Shown: positions 32,135 to 41,193 of the stretch, piece by piece
Layout of the letters: each line of letters starts with the position of its first letter
Numbering within the stretch: position 1 is the first letter of the stretch
From: Paenibacillus sp. JJ-223
GTDB lineage: Bacteria; Bacillota; Bacilli; Paenibacillales; Paenibacillaceae
Length of the DNA: 64,000 nucleotides
Direction of reading: 5' to 3'
Assembly: GCF_927798175.1 (NCBI RefSeq)
Contig: NZ_CAKMMP010000016.1
Location: forward strand, 122,177-186,176
The notes under the pieces: model-generated
What the model saw: the letters and a program-made list of their open reading frames with translations, nothing else
What the model was told of the DNA's origin: nothing
Databases searched by the model: none
Position numbers and translations under genes: made by a program

Positions 32135-33271
32135 ATGCTTCGGCGCTTTGAACTTTTCCCGAACCGGTACGGCTTCTATCCTTATATATGGTTGATTTAT
32201 CTCGCCATGCCGGTCTACTACTTGTGGAATTCGCGGGGAACCGTGCTCTACGTCGGCTTGACCGCTTTTATCGTGTTTATCGTAACTTACAGGCAGCTGT
32301 ACATGACGGCCGGAACCGCCAAATTTTCGTACTGGCTTTGCCTGCAAATGTTGACCGTTCTGGTGCTGTCGCTGATCATCGACCCCAATATGTTCTTCCT
32401 GGGGTTCTTCTCGGCCAATTTTATCGGATGGTACGCAGACAAACGTTTGTTTCGACTGTTTCTGCTGATCTTTGCCATCGTACAGACGGTTCCCGTCGCG
32501 CTGCGCATCACCGAACTGACCGCGGACCAGCTGATGTTCTTTACCCCGTTTTACCTGATCATGCTCGTGTCCCCCTATGGCATACGCACCATGATCGACC
32601 GGCAGAACCTGGAGGTACGATTGGATGAGGCGCAGCAGCACATCAAAGAGCTGGTTAAGCGCGAAGAGCGGATGCGCATCGCCAGGGATCTGCACGACAC
32701 GATGGGACATACGCTATCCCTGATCACGCTCAAGAGCGAACTGGTCGCCAAACTGATCCCCAAAAATCCCGAGCGGGCACTGCAGGAAGCCCGCGAAATC
32801 GAACGCACGTCCCGCGCGGCGCTCCGGGAAGTCCGGCAGCTGGTGTCGGACATGAGGGCCATCAGCATTCCCGAGGCTCTCGCCGATGCCAAAGAAATGC
32901 TGCGCAGCGCTGAAATCGAGCTTCACATGGCGGGGGAACAGGAATCTTGGAGCGACGTGCCCGAGTTGACGCAAAACATGATCGGTCTATGCTTGCTCGA
33001 AGCGGTAACCAACATCGTCAAGCACAGCCAGGCTACACGCAGCATGATCCGCATGGAACGGACCCGTTACGGGATCGGCATCACCGTAAAGGACAACGGC
33101 ATTGGATTGGAGAACCCGGAGGAAACAGCCGGGAACGGATTAAAAGGCATGGGTGAACGGCTCGGCCTCATTGACGGTTCACTGAGAATCTCCTCCGACC
33201 AAACCGGAACGGAGCTTGTCCTTTCCTTTCCGCTGATCGCCAGTAAAATGCAAGGAGGAGTGTCATCATGA
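32135..33271 (+). CDS. DesK-like sensor histidine kinase
   Basis: A 378-residue kinase with about five N-terminal membrane segments, a short coiled linker, phospho-acceptor motif ARDLHDTMGHTLS near residue 185, and an HATPase domain (TNIVKHSQAT, KDNGIG). It resembles DesK and the kinase at 6143-7315. The kinase stop overlaps the response regulator's ATG by 4 bases (ATGA), so the partners are co-translated. Confidence 0.9.
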   Translation: MLRRFELFPNRYGFYPYIWLIYLAMPVYYLWNSRGTVLYVGLTAFIVFIVTYRQLYMTAGTAKFSYWLCLQMLTVLVLSLIIDPNMFFLGFFSANFIGWYADKRLFRLFLLIFAIVQTVPVALRITELTADQLMFFTPFYLIMLVSPYGIRTMIDRQNLEVRLDEAQQHIKELVKREERMRIARDLHDTMGHTLSLITLKSELVAKLIPKNPERALQEAREIERTSRAALREVRQLVSDMRAISIPEALADAKEMLRSAEIELHMAGEQESWSDVPELTQNMIGLCLLEAVTNIVKHSQATRSMIRMERTRYGIGITVKDNGIGLENPEETAGNGLKGMGERLGLIDGSLRISSDQTGTELVLSFPLIASKMQGGVSS

Positions 33272-33870
33272 TTCGAATACTGATCGCCGAAGATCAACGC
33301 ATGCTGCGGGGAGCGCTCGCTTCCCTGCTTGATCTGGAGGATGATTTGCAGGTGGTCGGCGAGGCCGGCAATGGCGAAGAAGCATTGCAGCTTATTGCTT
33401 CCCTCCAACCCGACCTTTGCCTGATGGACATTGAAATGCCCGTCATGACCGGGCTGGACGTGGCTGAACGCATTCAGCAGCAGGGCTTGTCCTGCAAGGT
33501 CATCATTCTTACCACCTTTGCCCGGCCCGGCTTCCTGGAACGGGCCATCCAAGCGGGCGTGAAAGGCTACCTGCTCAAGGACGAGCCGAGCGACAGGCTC
33601 GCCGAAGCCATCCGCCGCGTCATGAACGGCGGGCGCGAAGTGTCCCCGGAGCTTGTGTTCGGTGCATCAAAGGAAGCCAACCCCTTGACCGAACGCGAGA
33701 AAGAGGTGCTGCGGCTGGCCGCTACAGGCTTGAATGCCAACCATATTGCCGCTTCCTTGCACCTCTCGTACGGTACGGTACGAAATTACTTGTCCGAGGC
33801 ATTCAATAAGCTGGAAGCCAAAAATCGCATGGAGGCCGTCAGCATTGCCGAGAAAAAGGGCTGGCTGTAG
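33268..33870 (+). CDS. NarL/DesR-family response regulator
   Basis: A 200-residue regulator. Receiver Asp in LCLMDIEMPVMTG near residue 54, ILTTFARPG, YLLKDEPSD, and a LuxR-type HTH (LTEREKEVLRLAATG; LSYGTVRNYLSEAFNKL). The recognition helix closely resembles that of the regulator at 5537-6142, so cross-binding of the shared TGACA-N2-TGTCA operator is plausible. Confidence 0.9.
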   Translation: MIRILIAEDQRMLRGALASLLDLEDDLQVVGEAGNGEEALQLIASLQPDLCLMDIEMPVMTGLDVAERIQQQGLSCKVIILTTFARPGFLERAIQAGVKGYLLKDEPSDRLAEAIRRVMNGGREVSPELVFGASKEANPLTEREKEVLRLAATGLNANHIAASLHLSYGTVRNYLSEAFNKLEAKNRMEAVSIAEKKGWL

Positions 33871-33977
33871 CCGGAATGCCACGGAAGCCGATACGATACC
33901 ATGGATGGGCCATGCCGTCTGCTGCAGGCCGATCCGGCTTTGGTTTCCGGCGCATATGGTCCGCAGGCATGCATGCG

Positions 33978-34012
33978 AAAAAACGCCTTCCCGACATGGG
34001 AGGCGTTTTTCC
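33978..34012. terminator. Bidirectional terminator
   Basis: AAAAAACGCCTTCCC-GACA-TGGGAGGCGTTTTTCC: a stable stem flanked by A and T tracts. It serves the plus-strand operon and the minus-strand AI-2E-family gene, which converge here. Confidence 0.85.
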
Positions 34013-34065
34013 TTTTTTCCAAATTTCAACCATTGCTGCAATGTCAGCGTACTGAGATCCAAGCT

Positions 34066-35115
34066 TTATGGCTTCGATTCCACCCGCACCGGTTCGTCCG
34101 TTTTCTCCATGCGGTTCACATCCAGAATGTCCAGCAGGAAGACAAAAATCGGAATCCCGATGATCAAGCCCCAGATGCCGAGGAAATGCTGGGACAGGAT
34201 CAGCACGATAAAGGTGTAGAACATCGGCAATTTTGTTTTGTGCGCCATCAGCTTCGGATTCAGGAAATACGTTTCGAGCGCGTGAATGACGATGATCATG
34301 AGAACGACGATAATGACCATTTGCAGTCCGCCGATTTGATATCCGATCAAGCACAATGGCACCAGGGAGATGATCACCCCCGCCACAGGAACCAGACTGA
34401 GTGCAAACACCAGAATGGTCAATGCGAACAGGTACGGAAATCCGAGAATCCATAACCCCAGAATGGTCAAAATCGTATTGAATACGGCAATCATCAACTG
34501 GGCCTCGATCACTTTGCCAAAGGAAGATACGAATTTATCCCCCAGGTATGCAACCTCTTTATAAAACCAGCCAATTTTGCTCTCTTTGAACTTGGATGTA
34601 AATTTGAAGATTTCTTGCTTTTGGAGCAGGAAGAACAAGCTTAGAATGATGACGAGCAGAATGAATTCCAGCCATTTGCTCAGCGCCAGAATGTATTTCA
34701 ATGCTCCGTTCGTGTAGTTCTTGATATCAAACGATTGCAGGTAACCTGCGATTTTGGACGTAAAATTGTCGCCGTCGGCGCTATCCAGAAACTTGATGAT
34801 CTCGTTGGTCAACTGGATGACCTGGTCCACGATCCTCGGTGAATACCTCGAAATCCCCAATACAATGGCCGCAATCACAATCAGGTATAACAGAATGACG
34901 ACCACTTTATAATTTATCGGAAACAATTTGTTCAGCTTTGCCGTAATGAATTGTTGCAGCCGGTTCATGACGTACGTCACCAAAAACAGCAGCAAAATCA
35001 TGTGCAGCATGCTTCCCATGCTAAATAGGATCAAACAGAACAGCAGGAGGATTAGAAACCGTCTCACTGTTGCGTTCTGAAGCCACTCCCTTACCATTTC
35101 CCCCAATTTCTTCAC
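34066..35115 (-). CDS. AI-2E-family membrane transporter
   Basis: A 349-residue protein with about seven or eight hydrophobic segments in the AI-2E/PerM arrangement: two helices, a long amphipathic region, then a C-terminal bundle containing FALTILVFALSLVPVAGV and ILSQHFLGIWGLIIGIPIF. Members have been linked to autoinducer export, sodium/proton exchange or sporulation channels (YtvI). The substrate cannot be set from sequence. It follows trxB after a terminator and overlaps no neighbour. Confidence 0.85.
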   Translation of the reverse strand: MKKLGEMVREWLQNATVRRFLILLLFCLILFSMGSMLHMILLLFLVTYVMNRLQQFITAKLNKLFPINYKVVVILLYLIVIAAIVLGISRYSPRIVDQVIQLTNEIIKFLDSADGDNFTSKIAGYLQSFDIKNYTNGALKYILALSKWLEFILLVIILSLFFLLQKQEIFKFTSKFKESKIGWFYKEVAYLGDKFVSSFGKVIEAQLMIAVFNTILTILGLWILGFPYLFALTILVFALSLVPVAGVIISLVPLCLIGYQIGGLQMVIIVVLMIIVIHALETYFLNPKLMAHKTKLPMFYTFIVLILSQHFLGIWGLIIGIPIFVFLLDILDVNRMEKTDEPVRVESKP

Positions 35116-35165
35116 CTCACACCTAGTATGCGCCCTATGTATACGATCTCCAGCTTATTTGGTTT

Positions 35166-35194
35166 CAAAAAAGAGAAGCCTTCCGGCTTCTCTC
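35166..35194 (-). terminator. trxB terminator
   Basis: On the minus strand GAGAGAAGCC-GGAA-GGCTTCTC followed by TTTTTTG. Confidence 0.85.
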
Positions 35195-35260
35195 GTCAAT
35201 CCATGAGACTTCCCGACGTCTCTTTCCTATAGTTTATGCAAAAAAACACCCTCGCCATGC

Positions 35261-36220
35261 TTAGAGATCCAACGTCTCGCTCCAGTCGTGAACCATTTCG
35301 CCCTCAAGGAACTTTTCGCAATCCATGGCCGCCATGCAGCCTGAGCCCGCAGCCGTAACGGCCTGACGATATCTCGTGTCCTGCACGTCTCCGCAAGCGA
35401 ACACGCCTGGAACGTTGGTTTCCGTCGTTCCCGGTTTGACGAGAACATACCCATGGTCATCCAGCGTGATCTGGTTGCCCAGGAAGCCTGTATTCGGCGT
35501 ATGTCCAATCGCCACAAAGACGCCATCCGCCTCCAAAAACTCTTCCTGCCCGGTCTCGTTGTTCCGTACCTTAAGGCCTTTGACGCCCAGCCCTTCCGCT
35601 TGGACCTCAAGCGGTGTACGGTTCAATGCCCACTTCACCTTTTCGTTGCTGCGCGCCCGATCCTGCATGATTTTCGAAGCTCGCAGCTCGTCGCGGCGAT
35701 GCACCAGCGTCACTTCGGTTGCGAAGCGGGTCAAGAAACTCGCCTCCTCCATGGCGGAATCGCCTCCGCCAACGACAATCAGCTTTTTCCCGCGGAAAAA
35801 GAAACCGTCGCACGTCGCGCATGTGCTGACGCCACGCCCAACATTTTCCTGCTCGCCCGGTATGCCGAGATAACGCGCAGAAGCACCGGTCGAGATGATC
35901 ACGGCATCGGCTTCCAGCTCGCCAACGCCTTCTACTTTGATCTTAAAGGGACGTTGGCTGAAATCGACTTCCTCCACCCATCCGTTTCGGAACTCTGCTC
36001 CAAAACGCTCAGCTTGTTTGCGCATGTTATCCATGAGTTCAGGCCCCATGATTCCCTGAGGGAACCCCGGGAAGTTTTCCACTTCGGTTGTCGTCGTCAA
36101 TTGACCTCCAGGTTGAAGACCTTCGATCACCAGCGGGTTCAGATTGGCCCGTGCCAGATAGATCGCTGCTGTCAGCCCTGAAGGGCCTGTTCCGATCACG
36201 ATTGCTCTGTGCTTAGACAT
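35261..36220 (-). CDS. trxB: Thioredoxin reductase
   Basis: A 319-residue FAD/NADPH disulfide reductase. The FAD-binding motif GTGPSGLTAAIYLARA is at the start, the redox-active CATC at about residue 138, the NADPH motif VGGGDSAMEEASFL near 152, and the C-terminal GVFACGDVQDTRYRQAVTAAG is present. It reduces thioredoxin. In Bacillus trxB lies next to yvcD (TPR) and near rapZ; here the AI-2E, ABC/two-component and glcK genes separate it from rapZ. Confidence 0.96.
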   Translation of the reverse strand: MSKHRAIVIGTGPSGLTAAIYLARANLNPLVIEGLQPGGQLTTTTEVENFPGFPQGIMGPELMDNMRKQAERFGAEFRNGWVEEVDFSQRPFKIKVEGVGELEADAVIISTGASARYLGIPGEQENVGRGVSTCATCDGFFFRGKKLIVVGGGDSAMEEASFLTRFATEVTLVHRRDELRASKIMQDRARSNEKVKWALNRTPLEVQAEGLGVKGLKVRNNETGQEEFLEADGVFVAIGHTPNTGFLGNQITLDDHGYVLVKPGTTETNVPGVFACGDVQDTRYRQAVTAAGSGCMAAMDCEKFLEGEMVHDWSETLDL

Positions 36221-36418
36221 ATAGATTCAGCCTCCTTGGTAAGGTTGAGAATGGATTGACCCGTGAACTTCAATAATGACCCTGTTAAGCCCATCAGTTA
36301 AGTTTACCCGTTTTCCAACCCGTTATATCCTTCCACAACGGATCGAATCTTTCCACAAACCCTCTTTACCAGGCACTCGATCTTCCGTTGTTCAACCGAG
36401 CAAAGCCATTTCGATGTT

Positions 36419-38164
36419 CTAAACGGTTGGCAGCGTTTCATTGCAGACCTGGCTAATCTGGCGGGCATATTTGCTCACGGTTGCGGCCGAGATGCCATAA
36501 CGTTCCGCAATGCTCTGATAAGTTACGGAACGATGATACGCTTTGGCGGCAACATATTCCAGGCCGGCTGCCCAACACTCAATCTGCTTTGCATTCGGCT
36601 TCTCGGAAGGCATCCGGGACACAAAGTCGTTCCACACCCGCTCCGCCTCCTGCCGCAGCTCTGCGGCAGATCCGGTCATTTGCACCACGCGTTCCACTAC
36701 GGCCTGCCATGATGGGGAAGATCCAGCCGGATCCTCCTTCTTTGCGGCAAGCTGTTCCTTTGAAGCCGATTGGCCCCTTACCATGGTGACGAGCACCGGA
36801 GAAGACGTTTTCTTCCCCTTGGTCTCAGCCTCGGATTGGCGAAGCTGGTTCAGAACCGAGCTGGCAACGTGAAGCAGTTCATCATCTTCATCGGCAGCTT
36901 CATCCACAAACGTCTGAAGTGCCTGCTGCACTTCATAATCGCCGATCATGGCCAGCGCTTGGATAACCTGAAGCTTCGTTGCGCGATCCCCGTGGCGCAG
37001 TGCCCAGAAGAATGACGAGCGGATGAGCGGATCGTTTCTCATTTCCTCCGGAATGCCGTCGCCGGCATGCTCCCATTGCCGAAACTGCTCATCAAAAGGC
37101 AAATGGTAATGGTAGCTCAGCATTTGGGGCTCCGCCTCTCCTTGCCGCACCTGCTCCAGACCGGACAGATAGAATCCGGAAACCTCGGAAGTCGGGTCAA
37201 GCCTGCCCGCATGCCGCCACAACCGTTCTGCCGCATCATATCGTCCGGTATTGAAAGCCGCAACCGCCGCATAATGCACAAGCGCAGGATCCGCAGCGGT
37301 CTCTTCGTTCTTCAGCAAACGTCGGAAATGGCCGTATGCCGGTTCGTGCTGTCCAAGAATACCCATCGTGGTCGCCAGTTTGTATACCTGCTCTTCCTGG
37401 AACGGAACCATGACGCGCAGCTTGTGGATGAGCTGCAACACCTGATCCGGACGGTTTTCGTTCTGGTAGAAAATCGCCAGGTTGCACAAGGCGTGCAAAT
37501 TGCCCGGTTCCTGTTTCAGCACCTCGGCAATCGTTTCCCGCGCTTTATCGAACAGCCCCATATAATAGTAAGATAACGCCAAATTGTTGCGGGCAGCCAA
37601 ATAATCGGGGTAGTCCGGCTGCATGCTCTCCAGCAGCTCGGCAGCCTGGGCAAACTTCCCTTGCTCCAGAAACTCGCGTGCCTGATCGTGCTCAACCACG
37701 CCTTTGCGCGATTTGATCTGATTCAGCTTCGCCGGACGATCGAGCTCATAATAGAGCAGCTCCATCATCTCCTCCGCTTCGGCCATGAACTGACCCTGCG
37801 GGTCCTCCTCCAAATAGGTTACCAACGCCTGCTCCGCCTCTTCGAAACGGTTCATGTTGGCATAATTGTTCGCCATGTAAAAATAACATTCCGTCATCGA
37901 CGGATCGACAATGTCAAGTACGTGTGCAAGCACGGCATTGGAGCCCTCGTAATCTCCCTTCTCCGATAAAATGCCTGCCATATTGCAATGATTGACCGGA
38001 TTGTCCGGCTCGTATTCTACCGCTTTGCGAAAATATTTCAATGCCTTGTCGACATGATTTCGGTCCAGCGAGCGGACCGCTCTTTCGAAAAAGAAAGACG
38101 CATCCAAATGAATCGGTATAATATTGGCAAGGTGTCCCTTAGCCCGCAGTAGCTTGCCCTTCAT
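36419..38164 (-). CDS. TPR-repeat protein with C-terminal helix-turn-helix (YvcD-like position)
   Basis: A 581-residue protein. At least six TPR-like repeats run from about residue 25 to 330 (RSLDRNHVDKALKYFRKAVE, FAQAAELLESMQPDYPDYLA, and others). A helical region follows, then a low-complexity charged part, and near the C-terminus the HTH-like YQSIAERYGISAATVSKYAR. I chose ATG 38164 because the upstream GTG overlaps its own AGGAGG. It lies upstream of trxB, as yvcD does in Bacillus. The HTH suggests DNA binding or a sigma-like fold; function unknown. Confidence 0.8.
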   Translation of the reverse strand: MKGKLLRAKGHLANIIPIHLDASFFFERAVRSLDRNHVDKALKYFRKAVEYEPDNPVNHCNMAGILSEKGDYEGSNAVLAHVLDIVDPSMTECYFYMANNYANMNRFEEAEQALVTYLEEDPQGQFMAEAEEMMELLYYELDRPAKLNQIKSRKGVVEHDQAREFLEQGKFAQAAELLESMQPDYPDYLAARNNLALSYYYMGLFDKARETIAEVLKQEPGNLHALCNLAIFYQNENRPDQVLQLIHKLRVMVPFQEEQVYKLATTMGILGQHEPAYGHFRRLLKNEETAADPALVHYAAVAAFNTGRYDAAERLWRHAGRLDPTSEVSGFYLSGLEQVRQGEAEPQMLSYHYHLPFDEQFRQWEHAGDGIPEEMRNDPLIRSSFFWALRHGDRATKLQVIQALAMIGDYEVQQALQTFVDEAADEDDELLHVASSVLNQLRQSEAETKGKKTSSPVLVTMVRGQSASKEQLAAKKEDPAGSSPSWQAVVERVVQMTGSAAELRQEAERVWNDFVSRMPSEKPNAKQIECWAAGLEYVAAKAYHRSVTYQSIAERYGISAATVSKYARQISQVCNETLPTV

Positions 38165-38269
38165 CCACCAAGGCACCTCCTCTTAGCTTTTCATTCATAC
38201 TCTCCAGTATACCACATCTTGAGGGCCTCATCTCAATATGCAGTTTCATGGGGTTTATGCAAAAATTGC

Positions 38270-38322
38270 AAAAAAAAATGACGGCTCCTTCCTGATTGTT
38301 GAAGGGCACGTCATCTTTTGGG
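38270..38322 (-). terminator. Terminator of the glycan operon
   Basis: On the minus strand a long hairpin with ATGACG/CGTCAT outer arms and a CCTTC/GAAGG inner stem, followed by nine T. It lies just after the alpha/alpha-toroid gene. Confidence 0.88.
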
Positions 38323-38328
38323 TCTGCA

Positions 38329-40110
38329 TCAGCGCTTTTCGTCTAATATCGTGTTTAGGGTATTTGCCGCCATGGACGGCGATAGCGAAATATGAATGGT
38401 TTTGCGAAACGGCGTCATGAAATTGACCAGCACAACCTGGCAGCCGTCCGGCAGCTTGGCTTCACGCACCGTTGCCGCCAGATGACCCAGCTCGCCACCG
38501 GTCAATTCGATCCAGTCCCCGCCGCAGGCATAGCGCAATGTGCCGCCTTCCCAGAAATAAGGGCCGCCTTTCTTCGTTTCCACCAGCCCGTTTGAGGACA
38601 GCTCGCCTTCGCTGCCAAACACGAAGGACAGCTGCATCATGATCTCCTGCGGGTTTTCGCCTGCCAGGTCCAGCGTCCAACCGTCTTTCGTTTGCGCCAC
38701 CTCGGCATGCACGCTAAATGTCTGCTCATGGGTAAGCTCCCTCTCCTGATGGGGAAGCAAGTACCACGGGCTGGTTGGTGTGTTGGCCGACAATGGCAAC
38801 CGGTTTGTGGGCACGGGGCCATAATATCCTTTTTTCTGTTCGCCGATCAGACTGTAACCGGACTCCGTTTGCCTCATTTGCTGCATGGGTACATAACCGG
38901 GGTTAAAGTAGGAGGCCAGCTGCACGGCCAACAAACGGACGGCTCCGTGCCGCAGCGCAAAGAACGAAGGCACCTCCGTCATTACGGTCACGCTCGTTTT
39001 TCCATCGCGAATGCGGGCCACCGGCGCGCCAAAGTCCGTATGCATGCGACTGTGGCTGATGCGGCCATGATGGCCTGCTTCATCCATCCGTCCCAAATAT
39101 TGCTCCCGATCAAAATTTCCGTTCAACATGACCTCATACTGATCGAGCAGATCAAGTCGGCCGCCTTGCGTTTCCTGCAAATCGGGCTCCAGCATCAGCC
39201 TGACGAGTGCGTTGACCGAGCAAACGCCCGGATCCGTCAGCGACTCTGCCGCCCATTCGGCCATGCCGGCAAACAGCGGATCGCCGTCCAGTTTGGCCAT
39301 GATCGCATAGGACAGATAATAAGGCGACAGATCATGAACTTGCCCCAGATCCTGCCGTCCCGAGTAGTCCGTCACAATTTCGCCGGAAGGATGCACAAGA
39401 TATGCCATCATGCGCAGATTGAGCCTCACCGGTTCAAGCAATTCCGGCCGGGACAGCAATCGCGCGGCATGAATGAGCATAATATCGCTCACTGCGCTGT
39501 ATATGCCGTTGCTGCGCTCGGTCCACTCCCCGGCAGGCGTAATGTCCATGCCCTCTGCCAGCCATTGCCCGGCGCGCTGCAGCGCCTCTTCCTGCCCGAA
39601 TATCCGGTACAGAAAACCGAGCGCCGCGCATAGAACCCAGCGATGATTGGGCGTATGGCAGCCACCGGTCAACATGACCGGCATGGTTCGTTCCAGAAAC
39701 AGGCGCATGTTGTGCAGTACCGGCTGCAGCGGCGGCCATGCCTGCTGCTGCAATACCAGATATAACTGGGCATACCCTACAACGACAAACGCCGTATCCG
39801 GCGGAGAGTGATAATTCGTCCAGCCCGGGGAGATGGAACCGTCCTCGTGCTGGTGGCGAAGCACAAACTCCGTCGCCAGCAACAACCGTTCCAAAAGCGC
39901 CTCGTCCCGGTAATAGGCCGATGCCGGATTCACGAGCGCGGTGCCCCAGTAACACATATCCGTCGGCGTGCCTGTGGTATGGTTTACCCAGGCCACTCCC
40001 GTGTACGGATCGATCGTTCCTCCGTAATAACGGCTGTCCGGATCAAGCACCTGCCGGGATAATCCCTTTTCTACAGCCTTGTCATTGCGCTCCACCAGTT
40101 GTTTGTACAT
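38329..40110 (-). CDS. Unclassified alpha/alpha-toroid carbohydrate-active enzyme
   Basis: A 593-residue cytoplasmic protein (no signal peptide). Residues 1-370 form regularly spaced amphipathic helices with aromatic and acidic motifs (YHSPPDTAFVVVGYAQLYLV, TGGCHTPNHRWVLCAALG, YSAVSDIMLIHAARLL), the pattern of alpha/alpha-barrel hydrolases or lyases. The C-terminal 220 residues are beta-rich, like the sandwich of heparinase-type or GH88/105-like enzymes. I cannot assign it to a named family. ATG 40110 has GGAGGG 8 bases upstream; the longer frame has no such site. It is the last gene of a sugar-uptake operon, so it likely cleaves an imported oligosaccharide. Confidence 0.6.
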   Translation of the reverse strand: MYKQLVERNDKAVEKGLSRQVLDPDSRYYGGTIDPYTGVAWVNHTTGTPTDMCYWGTALVNPASAYYRDEALLERLLLATEFVLRHQHEDGSISPGWTNYHSPPDTAFVVVGYAQLYLVLQQQAWPPLQPVLHNMRLFLERTMPVMLTGGCHTPNHRWVLCAALGFLYRIFGQEEALQRAGQWLAEGMDITPAGEWTERSNGIYSAVSDIMLIHAARLLSRPELLEPVRLNLRMMAYLVHPSGEIVTDYSGRQDLGQVHDLSPYYLSYAIMAKLDGDPLFAGMAEWAAESLTDPGVCSVNALVRLMLEPDLQETQGGRLDLLDQYEVMLNGNFDREQYLGRMDEAGHHGRISHSRMHTDFGAPVARIRDGKTSVTVMTEVPSFFALRHGAVRLLAVQLASYFNPGYVPMQQMRQTESGYSLIGEQKKGYYGPVPTNRLPLSANTPTSPWYLLPHQERELTHEQTFSVHAEVAQTKDGWTLDLAGENPQEIMMQLSFVFGSEGELSSNGLVETKKGGPYFWEGGTLRYACGGDWIELTGGELGHLAATVREAKLPDGCQVVLVNFMTPFRKTIHISLSPSMAANTLNTILDEKR

Positions 40111-40188
40111 GCGTCTTTCCCTCCGTACCCAGGCATTTATCGTTTTACCAAAGCTCTGCATTTACCCTTGGCCCGCATGCGCGATGTT

Positions 40189-41148
40189 TTATGAATACGC
40201 CGCTTCCGCCAATTTGGACATTAACAACGCGTGACTTTCATGGATTTCTTCGGGCTTACAGGCGGCTTTCAGCTCGTATACCTTGACCTGCGCCCGCCGG
40301 ATCATCGGCAAGTATGCGTCGTAAAAGTTCATGTCCTTGCTGTGCACATACGGGCACCAGTGGTCGGAAAGGCCCAGCGTCTCGTGGATGTGGACTCCTA
40401 CGATATCATCCATCAATCCATCCATCTCCCCTACGCTGTCATACAGGCCGAGGCGATCCATCATGATGGCATGGCCCGTATCGTACCAGATGCCGACAGG
40501 GGCGCCGCGGAGCGCCTGAATAATCGTTTTCGCTTCTGCAAGAGTGGGGATCTGCTGTGGCCTGGAACGGGTCTCGATGCCGAATCGAACCTTTATGCCC
40601 TTGGATATCGCCTTGTTGCAGACCTCATCGAGACTGGCGATAATCTTTTGCACGTAGCCGGCAGCAAGCGCCTCGCGTCGCTCCATCAATTCTTCCCATT
40701 TGCTTCGATAGGCCAGGGAATCTTTACCTTCATCGTGGTACAACCGTGACAGTTCTTTGCTGATGTCCGGCTCGAACGGCACTTCCCCCGGGTGTACCAC
40801 GACGGCTTCCGCATCATAACGATGGGCATATTCGGCCGACCCGACGAGCAGCTCGATCGCCCTTTTCCTTTTTTCCTCATCCTCAAATCCGAGCAGCACG
40901 GAATCCGTGCCGTAATCGGGATCCGGTACGTGGGGGAACGTGTTATGCACGCTGGATATGCCGATCTCCCCACGTTCAATCATCGGCTCAATGGTTGCGA
41001 GCATATCTTTCGTCACATTATAGTTCAGCTCCACCCGGCGGAATCCCAGATCGGCGATTTCCTGCACCATATCGGCTCCGGACGTATGACGCTTGATATT
41101 CCAGCAGGTCGAGAACGAATACTCGCCCTTGTCCGTCCCGTTCATCAT
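40189..41148 (-). CDS. Sugar phosphate isomerase/epimerase-like TIM-barrel protein
   Basis: A 319-residue AP-endonuclease-2-type TIM barrel. Metal-binding residues are suggested by VVHPGEVPFE, FGIETRSRPQ, WYDTGHAIMM and VGVHIHE. The family includes xylose-isomerase-like epimerases, inosose dehydratase-like and keto-sugar isomerases. The operon context suggests that it acts on the monosaccharide released by the neighbouring enzyme. ATG 41148 has AAGGAG 9 bases upstream. Confidence 0.82.
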   Translation of the reverse strand: MMNGTDKGEYSFSTCWNIKRHTSGADMVQEIADLGFRRVELNYNVTKDMLATIEPMIERGEIGISSVHNTFPHVPDPDYGTDSVLLGFEDEEKRKRAIELLVGSAEYAHRYDAEAVVVHPGEVPFEPDISKELSRLYHDEGKDSLAYRSKWEELMERREALAAGYVQKIIASLDEVCNKAISKGIKVRFGIETRSRPQQIPTLAEAKTIIQALRGAPVGIWYDTGHAIMMDRLGLYDSVGEMDGLMDDIVGVHIHETLGLSDHWCPYVHSKDMNFYDAYLPMIRRAQVKVYELKAACKPEEIHESHALLMSKLAEAAYS

Positions 41149-41193
41149 CAGCTTGCACTCCTTTCGAATACATGGATATCTCTTCTCGCCAAC

